From CAYWEM01 sp964457225 (GTDB lineage: Bacteria > Acidobacteriota > Aminicenantia > UBA2199): DNA of 64,000 nt. Below the pieces are notes generated by a model, which was not told where the DNA came from, searched no databases, and worked only from the letters and a program-made list of their open reading frames with translations. The translations under genes were made by a program, and so were the position numbers. How positions within the stretch are numbered: the first letter of the stretch is position 1; each line of letters opens with the position of its first letter. The stretch lies in the NCBI GenBank assembly GCA_964457225.1, contig CAYWEM010000003.1, positions 62,001-126,000 on the forward strand, written 5' to 3'. Positions 60,222-64,000 of the stretch are shown piece by piece.

Positions 60222-60719
60222 TCATTTTTTCGGCAGGTCCACGATTCGCGGCACGCATTGCAGGGAATCGAGAAAAACCCGGATTCCGGCCATGGGAATT
60301 ACCAGGGTACTCGTATTGACCAGGGGATGGCACTGCAGGGCTTCGGCCTGCCACAGTTCCCGGTCCACCACCAGTTCCACTTGCCTTTCATCGTCATTCA
60401 CCAGAGCCAGCAGGGAAACCGCCCCGGCCTCAATCCCCAGCCGGCTTTTCAGCCGTTCGGCCGAGCCCAGGCTGAGCCGGTCAACTCCCAGCAGGTCTTC
60501 CAGAGACCTGATGTCAACCGCCCGTTCGGCCGCCACCAGGACCAGGAAATGTCGGCGCCCCTTTTTATCCCGCAGGAACAGGTTCTTGGTCCGGGCTCCG
60601 GGCAGACCGGCGACGTACTTCTGCAGCTCTTCGCAGGTGTAGACCGGCGGATGATCCATCCGGGTGAAAGTCACTCCAAGTTTTTCAAGGCATTTCAACA
60701 GTCCGGCCGGCTGATCCAT
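60222..60719 (-). CDS. Prolyl-tRNA editing protein (YbaK/ProX family)
   Basis: 165 residues. Deacylates misacylated tRNA-Pro (usually Ala-tRNA-Pro) in trans. GARTKNLFLRDKKGRRHFLVL with the key Lys, SLLALVNDDERQVELVVD and HPLVNTSTLVI are family motifs. GGGAGG before ATG 60719, which is one base after the AEC transporter stop. Confidence 0.9.
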   Translation of the reverse strand: MDQPAGLLKCLEKLGVTFTRMDHPPVYTCEELQKYVAGLPGARTKNLFLRDKKGRRHFLVLVAAERAVDIRSLEDLLGVDRLSLGSAERLKSRLGIEAGAVSLLALVNDDERQVELVVDRELWQAEALQCHPLVNTSTLVIPMAGIRVFLDSLQCVPRIVDLPKK

Positions 60720-60720
60720 T

Positions 60721-61683
60721 TCAACCTCCCCAGGTTCTCCAGGCGCCTATCCAGAGAGGAACCGTAAACAAGGAAACAGCGTAACTCAAGAACATCAGGG
60801 CGCCGATGCGTTCTTCGTCCCCGCCGTAATGCCTGACCTGGATAATGATGCCCACGGCCGGGGCCACCGCCGCCTGGATGATCAAAAAATCGGCCAGCAA
60901 AGGCTCCATTTGTGCGGCGAACAGCCTGAGCAGTATGAAAACCAGCAGGGGCAACAGCACCAGTTTTACCCCCAGCAGGCGCAGGGCGTCGCCCAGCAGG
61001 TCCCGGAAACGCAGGGGCACACTGCCCAGCACCGCACCCAGGATGAAGGTGGCCACCGGTACTGCGGCACTGCCCAGCAAGCGGGTTGAATTGAGCAGGA
61101 ATTCAGGCAGGTAGCGGGCCGCACCGCTGAGCACCAGGAAAACTGCGCTGAGATTGGCCAGGAAGGGCGGGTTCAGCAGTTCGCGCCAGGCCCGGCCCCG
61201 GCTGGAATCCGGCCCCGGGGCGGCCAGGCCCTTGCCCACGCTCCAGAGCAGGAGGTTATTGCCCAGGATGAACAGGAAGGTCAGCAGGGCGAATCGCTCG
61301 AATTGATCGGGATAAAGGGTCAACCCCAGGGGCAGTACGAAGTAGCCTGCATTCTGCATGGCGGCCAGCGGCAGCAGGTGCTTTTTTTCGGCCAGCCTGC
61401 CCAGGTAAAGCAGTATGCCCAGGCCCAGGCCCAGGCTGGTCATGGTCAGGGCGCTGAGCGGCAGAATGTACCAGAGCCTGAATTCCCAGGGGCGGAAATT
61501 GGTGCTGACATTGGCGAAGATCAGGCAGGGCAGGAAGACCAGCACGGTGACCCGCGAAAGCCCGCTGACCAGCTCCTGGCTGATCAGGCGGCGGCGGACC
61601 AGGAAACCGGCGGCGGCGATGACCAGGAAGATCTCCAGCACCGGCACCATGGCGGCTGAAAAAGAAGTTAAAAAAAGACTCAT
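60721..61683 (-). CDS. AEC-family (auxin efflux carrier) transporter
   Basis: 320 residues, about ten hydrophobic helices in two five-helix halves. Starts SFSAAMVPVLEIFLVIAAAGFLVRR, with LVFLPCLIFANVST near 55 and PVATFILGAVLGSVPLR later. Family members export organic acids or other anions; substrate unknown. The ATG at 61683 (MSLFLTS) is chosen over the TTG at 61710. Confidence 0.85.
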   Translation of the reverse strand: MSLFLTSFSAAMVPVLEIFLVIAAAGFLVRRRLISQELVSGLSRVTVLVFLPCLIFANVSTNFRPWEFRLWYILPLSALTMTSLGLGLGILLYLGRLAEKKHLLPLAAMQNAGYFVLPLGLTLYPDQFERFALLTFLFILGNNLLLWSVGKGLAAPGPDSSRGRAWRELLNPPFLANLSAVFLVLSGAARYLPEFLLNSTRLLGSAAVPVATFILGAVLGSVPLRFRDLLGDALRLLGVKLVLLPLLVFILLRLFAAQMEPLLADFLIIQAAVAPAVGIIIQVRHYGGDEERIGALMFLSYAVSLFTVPLWIGAWRTWGG

Positions 61684-62060
61684 GCCAGTATTCCGGCCCG
61701 GGAAAAGCAAAACCGGGTCAACCGGAATTGGTCAGGTTATCCCTTATCCAGGCTGAAGTCAAGAGCAGGGCGCTGTCATAATCCTCCACCTGATTTCTGC
61801 AATTGTTCTGAAAAGCCTAAAGGGGATTGCCTAAGTGAAAGGGTGAATCAACGCTCACCACTACGGTGCAGACCGACCTAAGCCAGGCTTTCCTAACATG
61901 ACCAACTCGCTGCGCTCAGACAGTGGTCATGTTGCCCCAAGGGGCACGTTAAGCCTGGCTTCGTCGGATTCCTGCACCTTCGTTTTCGTTCGCTTTTGCT
62001 TCACCCTTTCCCAATGAATTAAGTGTAAAACTAGGGCGCTTCCGGCGGGAATGAACCGGC
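61684..62060. other. Intergenic region with palindromic element
   Basis: 377 bases without a gene. 61684-61836 contain no clear feature besides a TTGACC hexamer (61716-61721, minus) without a matching -10. 61837-62010 is the long imperfect palindrome listed separately. 62011-62060 shows nothing notable. Confidence 0.7.
61837..62010. repeat. 174-bp imperfect palindrome with 11-bp perfect ends
   Basis: Outer ends GAAAGGGTGAA (61837-61847) and TTCACCCTTTC (62000-62010). Nested inside, in order, are GGTGCAG/CTGCACC (61865, 61972), CCGAC/GTCGG (61873, 61963), AAGCCAGGC/GCCTGGCTT (61880, 61953) and AACATGACCA/TGGTCATGTT (61895, 61924). A side hairpin GCCCCAAGGGGC sits at 61934-61945. The whole can fold on either strand. 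A small non-autonomous element or a structured RNA are the likely explanations; there is no ORF of note inside. Confidence 0.75.
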
Positions 62061-63254
62061 TCAGAAATCAGACTCCTTTTTTTGCGAATTGTCGGAGCAT
62101 TTCACGTTCAACTCGGCTGAACTGGTGGGCCGGCCCGGATGACTAACCTTGAAAGAGCTTTCCACCTTGACCTGCTGGGTCCGGCCGGAGGAATAAACTG
62201 TGGCCCTGATTTTCTTGTTTCCCGCCGTTGACCAGGAATGGTTCCTGGTGAATTTAAGCTTGCCATCTGGGCCCATTGAAGAGATCGGATGGGTGGTGGT
62301 GCCCTTGCCCTCGACGTAGAATTCCAGCAGCAGGTTGTTGTAAGTCAGGCCTGAATGCGGGTTGCTGACCCAGACGTGAATATCACGCTTGAGGTTTATC
62401 AGCGGATTCTTTCCGTCACTGACGCAAACCAGCAGGTCAAGCGGATCCTCCTCCGGCTTGGGCAGGCCAGGAATTTGCGATTCAAGTATGCTCGAGCCGT
62501 CGGAGCATTTCAACAAGAAAGGAATAGTTTGATCAAAATGAATCTTGGGCAGGTGAATTCTTATACTGCCTTCAATCTGAATAGTTTCCATCCCAGGAAC
62601 AAGCAGTTGAGCGCTGGTCTTTCTGAGCCCGGCGGTCGACCAGCTGTGTCTCCTGGTCTTGCTGTATTCAGCCAGAGGAATTAGTTCCTGTATGGTATGG
62701 ATTGTAGTACCCTTGCCCTCGATGAAGAAATTCAGGGTCAGGTTCTTCGCAGTCCGGTTCCCAATGTTCTTGATCCAGACGTGGATGTCGCGGTTGCGAT
62801 TGATGGGCGCCTCTTTATGTCCGGTTATACAAACTTTCAGAATTACCGACCCGGCCGGCCTGGTAACTCTGTCCGGGGGCAATTCGGCCGGTTTAAAAGT
62901 CATGAGGGTAAAAGGAGCATCACTGTCGTCCAGGCAGGAAGAACTGCCCCGAACCCTTATCTTGTAAGCGGATCCGGCCTCGACCAGGCGCCCGTCATGC
63001 AACTTGCCCGCCTGCCAGTTAAACACCCCGTTGTTGGGGATGTCCAGGGTGATATCGTCTATCCTGTTGTCATTGTGACGTAATACCAACTTAACCGGGC
63101 CGCTGAAATCCCCCGGATGCCACCTGATGGTATGCATTGAACCAATGATCAGATTTTCCCCGCCGTTGGGCGAAATCACCCTGATACCGCATTGGGCCGG
63201 CAGATCGGAAAATAAAAAGACAAAAATCGCTGTGGCCAATAAGATTTTTTTCAT
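62061..63254 (-). CDS. Secreted two-repeat protein with Kre9/KNH-like domain
   Basis: 397 residues. Signal peptide (MKKILLATAIFVFLFSDLPAQ), then a beta-sandwich segment IRVISPNGGENLIIGSMHTIRW with AYKIRVRGSSSCLDDSDAPF, resembling the Ser-Thr-rich GPI-anchor/Kre9 domain of many bacterial surface proteins. Two repeats follow (about 139-225 and 273-365), each with RDIHVW-x, (F/Y)(I/V)EGKGTT and RNHSWSTAG-type blocks, like CARDB adhesion domains. Probably a cell-surface or extracellular protein. GGGAGGAAAAG before the ATG. Confidence 0.8.
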   Translation of the reverse strand: MKKILLATAIFVFLFSDLPAQCGIRVISPNGGENLIIGSMHTIRWHPGDFSGPVKLVLRHNDNRIDDITLDIPNNGVFNWQAGKLHDGRLVEAGSAYKIRVRGSSSCLDDSDAPFTLMTFKPAELPPDRVTRPAGSVILKVCITGHKEAPINRNRDIHVWIKNIGNRTAKNLTLNFFIEGKGTTIHTIQELIPLAEYSKTRRHSWSTAGLRKTSAQLLVPGMETIQIEGSIRIHLPKIHFDQTIPFLLKCSDGSSILESQIPGLPKPEEDPLDLLVCVSDGKNPLINLKRDIHVWVSNPHSGLTYNNLLLEFYVEGKGTTTHPISSMGPDGKLKFTRNHSWSTAGNKKIRATVYSSGRTQQVKVESSFKVSHPGRPTSSAELNVKCSDNSQKKESDF

Positions 63255-63286
63255 TTTTCTTTTCCTCCCGATATAATCGTGGCTGC

Positions 63287-63315
63287 ATTATGGTTAAAGA
63301 AAAACAAAAAGTCAA
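63287..63315 (-). promoter_or_regulatory. Promoter of the secreted repeat protein
   Basis: TTGACT (63310-63315), 17-base spacer, CATAAT (63287-63292) on minus. Start near 63280, leader 26 bases with a strong GGAGG. Confidence 0.72.
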
Positions 63316-63376
63316 GTCCCCGCCGAAAATGTATTTCGCCCGGAGTCCGGCGGCCTTTAATCGAAATAAATTGTTT

Positions 63377-64000
63377 TTACAGGTAACCGATGGAGCGATA
63401 CCACTCCAGGGTTTCTTTGATCGCCTCCGGAAATGGTGAAGTCGGAACTCCCAGTTCAGCCAGGGCCCGGCTGTTGTCGGCCGCGGTCCCCCGCTTCATG
63501 GCCGCCACCTGTGGTTTGAGGATGGGGAAATGCAGGCCGAAAAGCCTGAAGAGCGGTGTGAACAGGGCCAGCCCGGCATGAATCAACCATTCGGGAACCG
63601 GTACCAGCGGCCGCCGGCAGTTCCAGGCCAGGTCGAGCTGATCCAGGAATCGGCGCATGGTCATCTCGGTGCCGCCCAGGATGTACTTGTAGCCCGGACG
63701 GCCCTTTTCCATGGCCAGGACCATGGCCTCGGCCGCATCACGCACGAAGGTCAGGTTGATCACCGAATCCTGGAAAGAAACGAAACGGACGCGACGTTTA
63801 AGGTGCAGGCGGTAATACTCGTTGAGCGTGTGATGATCCCGGGGACCGAAGATGATCGTCGGATTGACCACCACCAGGGGCAGGCCCTTGGCGGCTACTT
63901 CCCAGGCTTCTTTTTCCCCCTGGTACTTGGTCACGGTGTAAAGCTCGTTGAACACCGGGCCGTGAATACTTCGTTCATTCACCTTGGTCGGGTCTTCCTT
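63377..64000 (-). CDS. NAD-dependent epimerase/dehydratase (extended SDR), N-terminus outside window
   Basis: The last 207 codons of a gene entering from the right edge; the frame is open through 64000 (KEDPTKVNERS...). The catalytic Tyr-x-x-x-Lys is in ELYTVTKYQGE, followed by VVNPTIIFGPRD, FVRDAAEAMVLAME and a C-terminal PFPEAIKETLEWYRSIGYL, all typical of 3beta-HSD/dihydroflavonol-reductase-like extended SDRs. Acts on a sugar nucleotide or hydroxyl group of an unknown substrate. The NAD-binding GxxGxxG motif lies outside the window. Confidence 0.88.
   Translation of the reverse strand, partial: KEDPTKVNERSIHGPVFNELYTVTKYQGEKEAWEVAAKGLPLVVVNPTIIFGPRDHHTLNEYYRLHLKRRVRFVSFQDSVINLTFVRDAAEAMVLAMEKGRPGYKYILGGTEMTMRRFLDQLDLAWNCRRPLVPVPEWLIHAGLALFTPLFRLFGLHFPILKPQVAAMKRGTAADNSRALAELGVPTSPFPEAIKETLEWYRSIGYL

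Noticed and set aside
61837..62010. Integron attC site
   Set aside because: One GTTRRRY-like core (GTTAAGC near 61948) is present, but core sites are not at the ends, the arm lengths do not fit, and no integrase or cassette array is visible.

Overview
The window looks like a chromosome segment from a GC-rich, Gram-negative (diderm) bacterium. Evidence for an outer membrane is the TonB-ExbB-ExbD set, SecD-SecF-YajC and a small lipopolysaccharide-type glycosyltransferase cluster. Secreted S9 peptidases next to an amino-acid symporter, two large membrane Ser/Thr kinases with TPR tails, a Gly-Val-repeat TonB and several near-leaderless promoters make me lean towards an Acidobacteriota-like lineage such as Candidatus Aminicenantes. 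That placement is an inference from gene content, not from a marker gene. I see no prophage, no CRISPR array and no rRNA.

Layout. 1-3740: the edge of a secreted-protein gene, a 3' fragment of pepA, a decayed RAYT/REPIN-like element, and a Ser/Thr kinase gene. 3740-10444: a tightly packed minus-strand run read from one strong promoter (membrane flippase-like protein, nrdR, hsp20, lon, thiL, pepA). 10512-15116: two secreted S9 peptidases and an alanine/glycine:Na+ symporter, a peptide-use operon. 15171-24096: a complete Wsp-like chemosensory operon (CheW, short CheW, MCP, CheA-REC, CheB, REC-GGDEF, CheR-TPR). 24085-26418: a methyltransferase divergent from a MocR regulator. 26498-30042: gap-pgk-tpiA-secG followed by tRNA-Leu and tRNA-Ser. 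30129-35371: three overlapping zinc-ribbon genes of unknown function, an unknown cytoplasmic protein, a Gfo/Idh/MocA oxidoreductase and a lipid-kinase family protein, closed by a bidirectional terminator. 35395-41665: tonB-exbB-exbD and tgt-yajC-secD-secF. 41676-44338: methyltransferase plus two glycosyltransferases. 44349-48937: secreted protein, orphan pilin with a leader ORF, lipoprotein, rfbA, YprB-like exonuclease, PspC protein. 48967-54744: pyrF, ansA, DMT transporter and a second kinase paralogous to the first. 54781-57639: ArsR regulator and a four-domain CoA-disulfide reductase/rhodanese/TusA/DsrE fusion. 57734-64000: PPIase lipoprotein, radical SAM, CaCA exchanger, prolyl-tRNA editing protein, AEC transporter, a 174-bp palindromic element, a secreted repeat protein and a partial epimerase.

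The most interesting points are: the Wsp-like operon whose receptor has no periplasmic domain but a C-terminal PDC/Cache-like domain; at least five promoters whose -10 box lies only 6-12 bases before the start codon (leaderless or nearly so), two of them creating short leader ORFs coupled to pilin and tgt; the unrecognised zinc-ribbon trio; and the pepA 3'-end duplication flanking a kinase and a dead REP-associated transposase. All promoters were called by eye from -35/-10 hexamers and spacing.
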